A stretch of DNA of 64,000 bases from Agrococcus sp. SGAir0287 (GTDB lineage: Bacteria; Actinomycetota; Actinomycetes; Actinomycetales; Microbacteriaceae), in contig NZ_CP027942.1 in the NCBI RefSeq assembly GCF_005484985.1, positions 2,356,001 through 2,420,000 on the forward strand, read 5' to 3'. Numbering within the stretch: the stretch's first letter is position 1; the number at the start of each line of letters is the position of its first letter. Below are positions 43,318-54,843 of this stretch, one piece after another. The notes beneath the pieces are model-generated. The model did not search any database, was not told the DNA's origin, and saw only the letters and a list, made by a program, of their open reading frames with translations. The position numbers were made by a program, and so were the translations under genes.

Positions 43318-43398
43318 GATGGAACCCTTCGTGATGGATGCTTCGCTCGCTCCGGTCGGAGCGGCGCCGTGCCGCGCGAGCGCGCGGTCGGGCATCCG

Positions 43399-44301
43399 TC
43401 AGTCAGGGCTCGTGTCGTGGTCGCCCACCACGGAGGCGGGCACGTGGTCGTCGCCGGCGGGAGCGGCGCGGACGCCGCTCGACGCGCCGATGCGCTCGTG
43501 GGTCGCGTCGCCGACGGGTCCGGCGGCGCCTGCCGAGCCGGATGCGGGCGCGGTCAGCGCTCGCTCGTCGGTCGGGAAGGGCGCACTGCGCTCGTCGTCG
43601 GCGGTCGTCGAGGCGGGCGCGCCGAACGTGGCCGCCTGCGCGGCGACGTCGTCGCTCGTGGCTGCGATCTGCGCGGCGAGCTGCGCCCCGACGCCCTCCG
43701 GCGATGCCGCCCGACTCGACGCGACGCCCGCCCAGGGGCCGGACGAGGATGCATCCACGACCATCGGGGGGACCTCGGCGCCGCTCGCGATGGGTGCGGC
43801 GACGGCGTCGTCGTCGACGACCTCGACCACAGGGTCGACGATCGCGCCGACCGGCTCGACGACGTCGCGCACGATGGGCACCGCGACCACGGCCTCCTCG
43901 AGGCTGTCGACGACGGGCGTGAGGACGGCGGCGACGGGCGGCAGCGCCGAGACGACGGGCTGCGCGAGCTGCACGACGGGTGCTGCGACCTGGGTCACGG
44001 GCACGGCCGCCGACTGCACGATCGGCGCCGCAGCGGCGACGGCCGGCCCCGCGATCGACTCGACCGGCGCGGTGACCGGTGCCACGACGGCGACGGTCTG
44101 CTGCACGACGTCGACCGTCGTGTCGCCGAGCGACTGCGAGGTGGACGAGAGGACGCCCTCGAGCGTCGAGCCGTCGTCCGCCGAGGCGTCAGGAGCGGCG
44201 AGCACGAGCCCCGCGACGACCGCACCGCCACCGACGACGAGCGAGCCGAGCAGCAGCCGCAGCGCACGGGAGCGGAGAGCCTTCGCTCTCGACGCATCCA
44301 T
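43399..44301 (-). CDS. Secreted Val/Pro/Ala-rich protein upstream of the chaplin-like gene
   Basis: 300 residues. An N-terminal membrane segment or signal peptide (about 14-40, LLLGSLVVGGGAVVAGLVLA) is followed by about 120 residues of hydrophobic Pro/Val/Ala sequence with a loose PVV-every-11-residue rhythm (AAPVVQLAQPVVSALPPVAA). The C-terminal 130 residues are hydrophilic and disordered-looking, with no cysteine and no LPXTG. No family is recognised. The ATG at 44301 has GGGGGAGGTG. Its stop is 81 bp from the start of the chaplin-like gene on the same strand, so the two are probably one surface operon. Confidence 0.72.
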   Translation of the reverse strand: MDASRAKALRSRALRLLLGSLVVGGGAVVAGLVLAAPDASADDGSTLEGVLSSTSQSLGDTTVDVVQQTVAVVAPVTAPVESIAGPAVAAAAPIVQSAAVPVTQVAAPVVQLAQPVVSALPPVAAVLTPVVDSLEEAVVAVPIVRDVVEPVGAIVDPVVEVVDDDAVAAPIASGAEVPPMVVDASSSGPWAGVASSRAASPEGVGAQLAAQIAATSDDVAAQAATFGAPASTTADDERSAPFPTDERALTAPASGSAGAAGPVGDATHERIGASSGVRAAPAGDDHVPASVVGDHDTSPD

Positions 44302-44437
44302 GCGGCACCTCCCCCGGTACGCGACCAGTGGACACCTCAGACGCCTGGCGGAGACAGACCCTTGCGTCGGACGGCGCGTCGGGCGTACGCGCGCACGCGT
44401 TCGGAGTCGTCGACGTCTCGGATTGCAGATGTCCCCC

Positions 44438-44457
44438 GGACGGCGCGAGCGCCGTCC
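44438..44457 (-). terminator. Terminator downstream of argG
   Basis: GGACGGCG-CGAG-CGCCGTCC, a perfect 8-bp stem with a tetraloop. On the minus strand argG ends at 44509 and this hairpin follows, isolating argG from the next gene. Confidence 0.65.
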
Positions 44458-44508
44458 CCCTCGATCGGGGAGACGGCGCTCGAACGCGTGCGGGTTCCCC
44501 GCGACGAG

Positions 44509-47150
<2,642 letters not shown>

Positions 47151-47155
47151 GGTTC

Positions 47156-47182
47156 TCGGCCGGATGTCGGGTCGCCGGCCGA
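47156..47182. terminator. Terminator between nagA and nagB
   Basis: TCGGCCGG (47156-47163) pairs perfectly with CCGGCCGA (47175-47182), loop of 11 nt, between convergent stop codons. Confidence 0.6.
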
Positions 47183-47196
47183 ACTCCTCCCATCCG

Positions 47197-47979
47197 TCAG
47201 GCGTCGGGCTGCACGACCCCGCGGTGCTCGACCGTGGAGCGGTAGTAGTCGGTGAGCGTGAGCTCGGCGGCCGCGGCCTCGTCGATCACGACGGTCGCGT
47301 GGCGGTGCAGCTGCAGCACGGATCCCGGCCACATCGACGACACGGGCCCCTCGACGATCTGGGCGATCGCGTGCGCCTTCGATGCGCCCTGCGCGACGAG
47401 CAGCGCTCGACGCGCGTCGAGGATCGTGCCGAGGCCCTGCGTGAGGCAGTGCATCGGCACCTCGTCCGGGCTGTCGAAGAAGCGCGCATTGTCCTGGCGC
47501 GTGCGCGGGGCGAGCGTCTTCACGCGCGTGCGCGAGGAGAGGGAGGAGGTGGGCTCGTTGAAGCCGATGTGTCCGTTCGCGCCGATGCCGAGCAGCTGCA
47601 GGTCGACGCCGCCCGCGGCGACGATCTGCGCCTCGTAGCCCGCGGCCGCGGCGTCGAGGTCGGCGGCGAGTCCGTCGGGCACGTGCACGCGCGACGGATC
47701 GAGGCCCAGCGGCAGGGCGACCTCGCGGGCGACGACCGCGTGGTACGACTCCGGATGGTCGTGCGCGATGCCGACGTACTCGTCGAGGGCGAACGCCGAG
47801 ACGCGCGAGAGGTCGAGTCCCGCGCCGCGACGAGCGGCGAGCGCGCGGTAGGTCTCGAGCGGGCTGGATCCGGTCGCGACGCCGAGCACGGCCTCGGGCT
47901 TGCCGCTCACGAGGTCGGCGATGCGCCCCGCTGCGAACGCTCCGACCTCGACCGGTCCTGCGACGATCACGACTTCCAC
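47197..47979 (-). CDS. nagB: Glucosamine-6-phosphate deaminase NagB
   Basis: 260 residues. It converts glucosamine-6-phosphate to fructose-6-phosphate and ammonia, the last step of amino-sugar use. Family signatures: GVATGSSPLETYR (phosphate loop), FALDEYVGIAHDHPESY (catalytic Asp), LLGIGANGHIGFNEP (catalytic Asn-Gly-His) and SSLSSRTRVKTLA. The start is GTG 47979 with GGGGAGC upstream; GTG 47970 is possible. It overlaps the ROK kinase gene by 13 bp and is the last gene of the long minus-strand operon beginning with the binding-protein gene. Confidence 0.95.
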   Translation of the reverse strand: MEVVIVAGPVEVGAFAAGRIADLVSGKPEAVLGVATGSSPLETYRALAARRGAGLDLSRVSAFALDEYVGIAHDHPESYHAVVAREVALPLGLDPSRVHVPDGLAADLDAAAAGYEAQIVAAGGVDLQLLGIGANGHIGFNEPTSSLSSRTRVKTLAPRTRQDNARFFDSPDEVPMHCLTQGLGTILDARRALLVAQGASKAHAIAQIVEGPVSSMWPGSVLQLHRHATVVIDEAAAAELTLTDYYRSTVEHRGVVQPDA

Positions 47980-48869
47980 GCGCTGCTCCCCACGATCGCG
48001 GCCCCGACGGCGGCGGGCTGGCTGCCCGCGGGGACCATGTGCACCCTCGACGGTATCGCCACCGCGGCGACGAACGGCGACGCGAGCGCCCACTCGCCGA
48101 GGCGCTCCCGGATGCCGTCGAGGAGCGGCGCGCCGAGCTCGCGCAGGCCGCCACCGATCGCGATCGTGCCGACGTCGAGCGTGAGCACGAGGAGGCGGAC
48201 GGCGTGCGCGATGCCGTCGACGACCGCCTCCCACTCGGCGGTCGCCTGCGCGGATCCCGCCCGCGCCGCCGCGAGCATCCGCGCGGCGGGCCACGGCTCG
48301 TCCCAGCGCTCGGCGAGCGCCCAGCCCGCCGCGACGGTCTCGAGGCATCCCGTCTGCCCGCATCGGCATCGACCGGTCGCACCCGGCACCGGCACGTGGC
48401 CGATCTCGCCGGCGACGCCCGTCGCGCCGCGCCAGACGGCGCCGTCGAGCAGGATGCCGGCGGCGATCCCCGTGCCGAGCCCGAGGTAGGCGAACGCGTC
48501 GGAGGCGTCGCCGAGCAGGTGGCGCGCGCCGACGACGGCGGCGTTGACGTCGTTCTCGACGAGCACGCGCACGCCGAGGCGCTCGCCGACGGCGGCGCCG
48601 ACGTCGAACGCGTCGATGCCGAGGTGCACGGCGTCGCGGATGGTCGAGCGATCGTGCCCGACGACGCCCGGGATGCCGAGGCCCACGCCGTCGAGCGCGT
48701 CGACGTCGACGCCCGCGTGCCGCAGCACCGGTCGTGCGGCGGCGAGCACTGAGTCGACGACACCCTCGCCGCGCAGGGTCGGCACCCGATGCTGGCCGAC
48801 GACGACGCCCCGCGCGTCGAGCAGCACCGCCGCGGTCTTCGTGCCCCCGACGTCGATCCCCAGGCGCAT
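47967..48869 (-). CDS. ROK-family sugar kinase (probable GlcNAc or MurNAc-type kinase)
   Basis: 300 residues with no DNA-binding domain, so a kinase rather than a repressor. ATP loop LGIDVGGTKTAAVL, catalytic Asp in VLVENDVNAAVVG, sugar/zinc region GEIGHVPV and the Cys cluster CRCGQTGCLE. In this operon it should phosphorylate an amino sugar freed inside the cell by the NagZ-type enzyme, giving GlcNAc-6-phosphate for NagA. The ATG at 48869 shares a base with the preceding TGA (TGATG); GTG 48872 is the alternative. The exact sugar is inference from context. Confidence 0.88.
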   Translation of the reverse strand: MRLGIDVGGTKTAAVLLDARGVVVGQHRVPTLRGEGVVDSVLAAARPVLRHAGVDVDALDGVGLGIPGVVGHDRSTIRDAVHLGIDAFDVGAAVGERLGVRVLVENDVNAAVVGARHLLGDASDAFAYLGLGTGIAAGILLDGAVWRGATGVAGEIGHVPVPGATGRCRCGQTGCLETVAAGWALAERWDEPWPAARMLAAARAGSAQATAEWEAVVDGIAHAVRLLVLTLDVGTIAIGGGLRELGAPLLDGIRERLGEWALASPFVAAVAIPSRVHMVPAGSQPAAVGAAIVGSSAWKS

Positions 48870-50281
48870 CACGCGCGCTCGATCCAGCGCCGCACGGCGG
48901 CGCCGACCGCGGCCGACGCGCCGAACGTCGCGACGTCAGCGACCTCGCCCGTCGACCAGCCGAGGTCGATCGCGAGCACGTCGTGCCGCGCGCGGAGCCC
49001 GTCGATCGTCGCGCGGGTCGCGTCGCCGCGCTCGAGGTCCTTGCCGACGACCACGACGGGTCCGGGCTCGAGCTCGGGCACGACCCCCGGCTCGACGACG
49101 ACCGCGGCGTCGAACGGATCCCACGGCACGGCACCGGCGGCGATGTTCGCGGCGCGCTCGATGCGCACGACCGTGGTCGTGCGATCGGCGCCGCGGAAGC
49201 GCTGCAGCCACGCGCTCGCGTGCTCCGACAGCGAGAAGGTCGCGGCGATGCGGTCGAGCTCGTCGTCGTCGACGCCCGCGACCTCGTCGAGCGTCGGCGG
49301 CGGTGCGGCGGCCGCGAGCGCGCGCACGCGCGCCGCCGCCTCCGCGAGCCGCGACCGCGCGAGCCGCCCGTCGTCGACGGCGGCGAGCACGGCCTCCTCG
49401 ATCGCGGCCATGCCCTCGGCCCCCGTCGCGGTGCCGAGGCACAGCAGGTCGCAGCCCGCGGCGAGCGCGCGCACGGCGGCCTCGGGGATGCCGGTCTCGC
49501 CGGAGGCGCCGGCCATGTCGAGCGCGTCCGACACGATGACGCCTGCGAAGCCGAGCTCGTCGCGCAGCAGCCCCTGGAGGATGCGCGAGGAGAGCGTCGC
49601 CGGCACGTCGTCGAACGCGGGCAGCACGATGTGGCTCGTCATGATCGTCGCGACGCCCGCCTCGATCGCCGCGCGGAACGGCGCGAGCTCTCGCGAGCGC
49701 AGCACACCCTCGGACGCGTGCACGATCGGCAGCCCCAGGTGCGAGTCGACCGCGGTGTCCCCATGCCCGGGGAAGTGCTTGGCGCTGGCCGCGACCCCCG
49801 TGGACTGCACGCCTGCGACCCATGCCGCGACGTGCCTGGCCGCGAGCGCGGCGTCGGCGCCGAACGATCGCACGCCGATGACGGGGTTGCGCGGATCCAC
49901 GTTCACGTCCGCGACGGGGCCGAACGTCAGCGTGGCGCCCGCCGCCCGCACGTCGCGGCCCACGCGTGCGCCGACGTCGCGCGTCCAGCCCACGTCGTCG
50001 GCCCGTCCGAGCACCGCGGCGCCCGGGTACGGCGCGCCCGTGGCGTAGTGGATGCGCGTGACGTCGCCGCCCTCCTCGTCGATCGCGACGATCGCGTCGG
50101 CACGGACCGCCCGCACCGCGCCGGCAAGGCCGCGCAGCGTCGCCGCGTCGGGCGCGTTCTCGCCGTACAGGCAGACGGAGGCGAGCCCGTCACCGAGTCG
50201 ATCCGCGACCCACGTCGGCAGCGTCGTGCCCGCGAAGCCCGGCATGAGCGTCGCCCGCACGTCGTGCAGCAGCGCGCTCAT
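48869..50281 (-). CDS. nagZ: GH3 beta-N-acetylhexosaminidase (NagZ-type), cytoplasmic
   Basis: 470 residues. The family 3 glycosidase barrel has AIVAIDEEGGDVTRI and the NagZ-specific KHFPGHGDTAVDSH, whose Asp-His dyad acts as acid/base. The nucleophile Asp is in VIVSDALDMAGA. It cleaves GlcNAc from muropeptides or chitin fragments. A C-terminal extension of about 130 residues goes beyond the minimal NagZ. There is no signal peptide, so it works inside the cell on imported oligosaccharides, matching the ABC permeases upstream (ATGA overlap with the permease stop). Activity on GlcNAc-MurNAc versus chitobiose is not decidable here. Confidence 0.9.
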   Translation of the reverse strand: MSALLHDVRATLMPGFAGTTLPTWVADRLGDGLASVCLYGENAPDAATLRGLAGAVRAVRADAIVAIDEEGGDVTRIHYATGAPYPGAAVLGRADDVGWTRDVGARVGRDVRAAGATLTFGPVADVNVDPRNPVIGVRSFGADAALAARHVAAWVAGVQSTGVAASAKHFPGHGDTAVDSHLGLPIVHASEGVLRSRELAPFRAAIEAGVATIMTSHIVLPAFDDVPATLSSRILQGLLRDELGFAGVIVSDALDMAGASGETGIPEAAVRALAAGCDLLCLGTATGAEGMAAIEEAVLAAVDDGRLARSRLAEAAARVRALAAAAPPPTLDEVAGVDDDELDRIAATFSLSEHASAWLQRFRGADRTTTVVRIERAANIAAGAVPWDPFDAAVVVEPGVVPELEPGPVVVVGKDLERGDATRATIDGLRARHDVLAIDLGWSTGEVADVATFGASAAVGAAVRRWIERA

Positions 50282-51129
50282 CCCTTCACCGCCCCGCTCA
50301 CGAGCCCGCTCGTCATCCGCCCCTGCACGATGAGGAAGAACACGACGACGGGGATCGCCATGAGCGTCGAGCCGGCCATGATCGCCGCCCAGTTCGTCGT
50401 GCCGTTGAGCGCGAGGAACGTGCGCAGCCACACGGGCAGCGTCATGAGCTGCGGGTCGGTGTTGACGATGAGGGCGATGAGGAACTCGTTCCAGGCCTGG
50501 ATGAAGGCGAAGACGCCGGTGGCGACGAGTCCGGGCGCGAGGAGCGGGAAGGTGACGCGCAGGAACGCGCCGATGCGCGAGCAGCCGTCGATCATCGCCG
50601 CCTCCTCGAGCTCGATCGGCACGCCGTCGACGAAGCCGCGCAGCGTCCAGATCGTGAAGGGCAGCACCGTCGCCGTGTACACGAGCACGAGGGCGAGGAT
50701 CGTGTTCAGCAGCTGCCAGCCGTCGAGCACGCGGTAGAGCGAGACCATCATCGCCTCGAGCGGCAGCATCTGGATGACGAGGATCGCGACGATGAACGCG
50801 CGGCGGCTGCGGAAGCGGAACCGCGAGATCGCGACGGCGGCGAGGAACGCGAGGACGGCCGCGATGAGGACGGTCGCGAGCGTCGCGATCAGCGACGTGC
50901 CGAGGGCGGGCAGGAAGGGCGTGCGGCCCGGGTCGAAGAGCACCGTCTCGTAGTTGCGCAGCGTGAACGTCTCGGGCCACAGCTGCAGCTCGGGCGTGCG
51001 CACGTCGCTGTTGGGCTGGAACGAGGTCTTCACCATCCAGAAGACGGGGAAGACGGAGCAGACGAAGACGACGACCGCGACGGCGCACCACAGCACCGTC
51101 ATGCCGCGGGCGGCGGCCGAGCGCCTCAC
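50278..51129 (-). CDS. ABC sugar transporter permease (MalG type)
   Basis: 283 residues, six membrane helices. The cytoplasmic EAA loop that contacts the ATPase reads ELEEAAMIDGCSRIGAFLRV near residue 190. N-terminal WMVKTSFQPN and the NYETVLF region are typical of MalG-family subunits. It starts at GTG 51129, overlapping the previous stop by 4 bp (GTGA). With the MalF-type partner it forms the membrane channel. No ATPase gene is present in the cluster, so a shared MsiK-like ATPase from elsewhere is expected (known for actinobacterial sugar ABC systems). Confidence 0.92.
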   Translation of the reverse strand: MRRSAAARGMTVLWCAVAVVVFVCSVFPVFWMVKTSFQPNSDVRTPELQLWPETFTLRNYETVLFDPGRTPFLPALGTSLIATLATVLIAAVLAFLAAVAISRFRFRSRRAFIVAILVIQMLPLEAMMVSLYRVLDGWQLLNTILALVLVYTATVLPFTIWTLRGFVDGVPIELEEAAMIDGCSRIGAFLRVTFPLLAPGLVATGVFAFIQAWNEFLIALIVNTDPQLMTLPVWLRTFLALNGTTNWAAIMAGSTLMAIPVVVFFLIVQGRMTSGLVSGAVKG

Positions 51130-52103
51130 GACTCGCTCCGCAGCATGCGGCGCACGAGCGCGATCGACGCGATCGAGATCGCGGCCATCGTGATGATCGC
51201 GAGCGCGCCGCCCTCGCCGAACTCCCCGCCGGCGATGGCGGTCTGGTAGATGTACACGCCGAGCGTCGACGTCTCGGCGCGGATGCCGCCGATGTCCTGC
51301 AGGGCGAAGATCTGCGTGAAGACCCGCAGGTCCCAGATGATCTGCAGGATCGTCGCGATGACGAGGATGGGCGCGATCTGCGGCAGCACGATCGCGGTGA
51401 AGCGCTGCACGGGGCCTGCGCCGTCGAGCGCCGCGGCCTCGAGCTGCTCGTCGGGCACCTGCGTGAGGCCCGCGAAGACGGTGAAGGCGACGAACGGCAC
51501 GGCACCCCAGACGATGATGACGACGGCGACGCCGAGGAACGACATGGGCTCGATGAGCCAGGAGTGCCGGTCGAACTGCGCGAGGCCCAGGCCGTCGCGC
51601 AGCAGCTGGTTGACGACGCCGTACTCGGTGTCGACCATCCATCCCCACACGATCGTCGCCGTCAGCGCGGGCATGGCCCACGCGAGCAGCAGGCCGACGC
51701 TCACGAGGATGCGGAAGGGCGTCGGGAGCCGCTGCATGAGCAGCGCGACGAGGGTGCCGAGCAGCATCGTGACGGCGACGCACACGGCCGCGAAGCCTGC
51801 GGTGCGACCGAGCACCTCCCAGAAGACGGGGTCGGTGAGCACGCGCACGTAGTTGTCGACGCCCACCCACTCGGCGGGCCGTCCGAAGGCCTGCGCGCGT
51901 CCGAACTCCTGGAAGGAGAGGATCACGAGCTGCACGAGCGGCCAGCCGATGATCGCGAGCACGACGATCGTCGCGGGCGCGAGCAGCGCGTACGGCAGCG
52001 CGCCCGCGCGGCGACGCTCGCGCGTCGCGGGCCGCCTGCCCGGCGGCGGGGCGACGGCCGTCACCGCGGGGCTCGCGGCGGTGGGCACCTGGGTCTGCAC
52101 CAT
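51126..52103 (-). CDS. ABC sugar transporter permease (MalF type)
   Basis: 325 residues, six membrane helices after a basic, Pro-rich N-terminus. LQLVILSFQEFG-like helix 1, NYVRVLTDPVFWEVLGRT and the EAA loop EQLEAAALDGAGPVQRFTAI identify the family. The ATG at 52103 has AGGAGG. It is preceded by the strong stem-loop at 52145-52185, so it is probably expressed below the binding protein. It partners the MalG-type permease for oligosaccharide import. Confidence 0.92.
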   Translation of the reverse strand: MVQTQVPTAASPAVTAVAPPPGRRPATRERRRAGALPYALLAPATIVVLAIIGWPLVQLVILSFQEFGRAQAFGRPAEWVGVDNYVRVLTDPVFWEVLGRTAGFAAVCVAVTMLLGTLVALLMQRLPTPFRILVSVGLLLAWAMPALTATIVWGWMVDTEYGVVNQLLRDGLGLAQFDRHSWLIEPMSFLGVAVVIIVWGAVPFVAFTVFAGLTQVPDEQLEAAALDGAGPVQRFTAIVLPQIAPILVIATILQIIWDLRVFTQIFALQDIGGIRAETSTLGVYIYQTAIAGGEFGEGGALAIITMAAISIASIALVRRMLRSES

Positions 52104-52144
52104 GCGGTGAGCCTCCTAGGATCGTGTCGGCCTTCCTAGGGCCG

Positions 52145-52185
52145 GATGCGGTCGGCGCGGCGGGCGATGCCGCGCCGACCGCATC
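52145..52185 (-). other. Perfect intercistronic stem-loop between binding protein and permeases
   Basis: Arms of 17 bp (52145-52161 and 52169-52185; GATGCGGTCGGCGCGGC) match without mismatch around 7 nt. It should protect the binding-protein mRNA and reduce read-through, a common way to make more binding protein than permease. Confidence 0.85.
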
Positions 52186-52206
52186 GTCGGGATGGGGCGG
52201 GGCGTC

Positions 52207-53475
52207 TCAGCCGTTGAGCACGGCCTCGATGTCGCGGTCCGCCTGCTCGGCGAGCGCCTGCACGTCGCCGCCCTGCGCGATGGACACGAACAGGTCCTGC
52301 ATGATGCCGGCCGCCTCGACGTCCGCCCATCGCGGCGACGCAGGGGTGAGGCGCGCGTTCGCCGCCGCCTCGGTCGACGCCTGCGCCGACGCGTCGTCGC
52401 CGAGCGTGCTTGCGAGCGAGACGCGAGCGGGTACGAGGCCGTTCTCGCCGTAGATCGTCTGGAAGTCGTCCCCCAGGATGATCGTCAGCGCGTCGAGCGC
52501 GAGCTCGGGGTGCTCGGTGCGCGCCGAGATGGCGATGTTGGATCCGCCGGCGAACACTTGCGCGGCGCCGCCATCCATGCCGGGCATCGCGTACACGCCG
52601 AGCTGGGCCTCCATCTCGGGGCAGCCGGGCGTCTCGGCGTCGGCAGGCGCGAGGATCGACCAGCGCACCCAGTTCGGCGCGGAGACCTGCAGGCTCGTGC
52701 CGTCGCAGAACCCGACCTGCGGGTTCGTCTCGTTCGCGTCGACCGGCGCGCGCGACGCACCCTGCATGACCTCTTGCACCTGCTCGAGGCCCGCGACCGA
52801 CTCCGGGCTCGACAGCTGCGCATCCCACGCGTCGCCGTCGGGCACCGCGACCTCGCCGCCGTGCTCCCAGATGAACGGGAGGCCGTTGTACCAGTCCTGC
52901 CCGGGCCACCACAGGCCGGAGGCGTCGGGGTTCGCGGCCGCGAGCGCCTCTGCGTTCGAGACGTACTCGTCGAGCGTCGTGGGCACCTCGAGGCCGGCCG
53001 CGTCGTAGGCGGCGGTGTCGTAGTAGACGACGCGGGCGCCCGAGTACAGCGGCGCGGCGTAGAAGGCGTCCTCGTACGAGCCGATCTCGACGAACCCGGG
53101 CAGCAGGTCGTCGCCGCCGAGCTCCTCGTAGTGGTCGGTCAGGTCGAGGAACGCGCCGGCGCTCGTGAACGCGGGCGTCTGGGTGTTGCCGATCTCGACG
53201 ATGTCCGGGCTGTCCGAGCCCGACAGCGCGGTGGTGAGGCGGTCGACGAGGCCGTCCCACGACTGCTCCTCGATGACGAGCGTGCTGTCCGGGTGCTGCT
53301 CCTCGAACCGCTCGACGAGCAGGTCGCGTGCCGCGTCGGGCGTGTCGGTGCCGACGAGCCAGACGCGGATCTCGGCGCCCTCGTCACCGCCTCCGGCGCC
53401 GTCGCCGCCTGCGCTGCAGCCGGCCGCGGCGAGCACGCCGACCACGGCGACGCTCGCGAGTGCGATCTTCCTCAT
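52207..53475 (-). CDS. ABC sugar-binding lipoprotein (family 1, NgcE/DasA-like)
   Basis: 422 residues. Type II signal peptide with lipobox AAGC (Cys20), a Gly/Asp linker, then a two-lobe sugar-binding fold: IRVWLVGTDTPDAARDLLVE, FEEQHPDSTLVIEEQSWD, DIVEIGNTQTPAF and the hinge region GLWWPGQDWYNGLPFIW. Aromatic-rich tracts suit stacking on sugars. It should deliver an oligosaccharide to the permeases. The ATG at 53475 has AAAGGA. The ROK repressor gene lies 52 bp upstream in the same direction. GlcNAc-containing ligands are inferred from the cluster. Confidence 0.9.
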   Translation of the reverse strand: MRKIALASVAVVGVLAAAGCSAGGDGAGGGDEGAEIRVWLVGTDTPDAARDLLVERFEEQHPDSTLVIEEQSWDGLVDRLTTALSGSDSPDIVEIGNTQTPAFTSAGAFLDLTDHYEELGGDDLLPGFVEIGSYEDAFYAAPLYSGARVVYYDTAAYDAAGLEVPTTLDEYVSNAEALAAANPDASGLWWPGQDWYNGLPFIWEHGGEVAVPDGDAWDAQLSSPESVAGLEQVQEVMQGASRAPVDANETNPQVGFCDGTSLQVSAPNWVRWSILAPADAETPGCPEMEAQLGVYAMPGMDGGAAQVFAGGSNIAISARTEHPELALDALTIILGDDFQTIYGENGLVPARVSLASTLGDDASAQASTEAAANARLTPASPRWADVEAAGIMQDLFVSIAQGGDVQALAEQADRDIEAVLNG

Positions 53476-53527
53476 GCGTGTTCCTTTCCTAGGGCGGCCG
53501 GCGGGCTGACCCGTCGGCTCTCGAGGG

Positions 53528-54691
53528 TCACGCGACCCCGAGCTCTCCGGAGCGCACGAGCATCGCGGCTCCTCGCACGACGACGTCGTCGCCGTGCGCG
53601 GTCATGGCGACGACGACCTCCTGGCCGTCATCGAGGGTGCGCTCGCGCAGCGTGCGCTCGGCGGCGCGCGCGAGGGGTCCGTCGAGCAGGTCGGCGGGTC
53701 CCGACAGGACGACGCGCGGCAGGTCGAGCACGCCGACGATCGGCGCGAGCGCGATGCCGAGGCGGTGGCCGGCCTCGTCGAGGATGCGGTCGTGCTCGGA
53801 TGCGTCGGCCTCGGCGAGCGCCTGACGGAGCCTCGGCTCCGCGAGCCAGGCCTCGAGGCATCCGTCCCGCCCGCAGGCGCAGCGGGGTCCGCCGTCGGTG
53901 CCGATCGTCACGTGCCCGATCTCGCCGGCCGCGGATCGCGTGCCGCGCACGGGCACGCCGCCGACGGCGAGGCCGGCGCCGACGCCGAGACCGATGCGCA
54001 CGACGAGGACGTCGGCGTCCGAGCGTCCGCGCTCGGCGAGGAGGGCCGCGTTCGCGTCGTTGGCGACGTGGACGGGCACCCCGAGCTCGGCGACGAGCCG
54101 GTCGCGCAGCGCGAGCCCGTGCCAGTCGAGGTTCGGCGCCTGCAGCACGACGCCGTCGACGTCCACGACGCCGGGCGTGCCGACGCCGACGCCGACGACG
54201 CGGACGCCCGCGCGGTCGCGGAGGGTGCGGGCGAGCTCGAGCACGAGCGCGAGCGCATCCTCCCCTCGCGTGCCGCGCGTGGGCACCTCCGCCCGATCGA
54301 GCACGGTGCCGTCGACGGCGAGGAGCGCGCCGCGGAAGGCGGTGGCGTCGGAGAGGTCGAGGCCGACGATCTGGAACGCGTCGCGCGCGAGGTCGACGAG
54401 GGTCGCCGGCTTGCCGGGTCTCGGGTCCTCGCGGTGACCGAGCTCGACGAGCAGCCCCTCGGCGACGAGCTCGCCGACGAGGTCGGAGACCGTCACGCGC
54501 GTCAGCGCGGTCGCCCGGGCGAGGTCGGCGCGGGACGAGGGGCCCTCGTCGAGGAGGGTCTGCAGCACGAGCGTGCGGTTGTGCGCGCGTGCGTGCTCGG
54601 GCAGCACCTTGTGCCGTCGCTTGGCCCCGGCGGCGAACGCGTCGCGGGGCAGGGCGACGGCGGCGTCGGAGCGGACCTGGGTGGGTGCCAT
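53528..54691 (-). CDS. ROK-family transcriptional repressor
   Basis: 387 residues. An N-terminal winged helix (about 20-80, with RTLVLQTLLDEGPSSRADLA and TRVTVSDLVGELVAEGLLVE) is followed by a ROK sugar-binding domain: VGLDLSDATAFRGALL, VANDANAALLAE, GEIGHVTIG and CACGRDGCLE. It represses amino-sugar uptake until bound by a sugar or sugar phosphate (NagC-like logic). The ATG at 54691 lies inside the inverted repeat GTTTGT-N15-ACAAAC, so autoregulation is likely. The regulated genes should be the downstream binding protein, permeases, nagZ, kinase and nagB. Confidence 0.9.
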   Translation of the reverse strand: MAPTQVRSDAAVALPRDAFAAGAKRRHKVLPEHARAHNRTLVLQTLLDEGPSSRADLARATALTRVTVSDLVGELVAEGLLVELGHREDPRPGKPATLVDLARDAFQIVGLDLSDATAFRGALLAVDGTVLDRAEVPTRGTRGEDALALVLELARTLRDRAGVRVVGVGVGTPGVVDVDGVVLQAPNLDWHGLALRDRLVAELGVPVHVANDANAALLAERGRSDADVLVVRIGLGVGAGLAVGGVPVRGTRSAAGEIGHVTIGTDGGPRCACGRDGCLEAWLAEPRLRQALAEADASEHDRILDEAGHRLGIALAPIVGVLDLPRVVLSGPADLLDGPLARAAERTLRERTLDDGQEVVVAMTAHGDDVVVRGAAMLVRSGELGVA

Positions 54692-54718
54692 GTTTGTTAG
54701 TACACCTTCCATACAAAC
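54692..54718 (-). promoter_or_regulatory. Probable operator of the ROK repressor
   Basis: GTTTGT (54692-54697) and ACAAAC (54713-54718) form an inverted repeat with 15 nt between, in a patch far richer in A/T than its surroundings and abutting the ROK start codon. It also contains a possible -10 (TGTACT on the minus strand, 7 nt before the ATG). Confidence 0.6.
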
Positions 54719-54843
54719 GCGCCGCAAGAGGTGTCGGATCACGATCCGGTCACGACGGCGCCACCCGACCGCGCACGGCGGGGTCGCTCGACTCATCCCG
54801 AGGTCTGATGCAGCGCACGGGTCGAGTCGGCTAGCGTGAGGGC

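Noticed and set aside
53528..54796. Longer ROK repressor starting at 54796
   Set aside because: The extra 35 codons would translate the AT-rich operator and Arg-rich intergenic sequence; ROK repressors normally begin just before the winged helix, matching ATG 54691.
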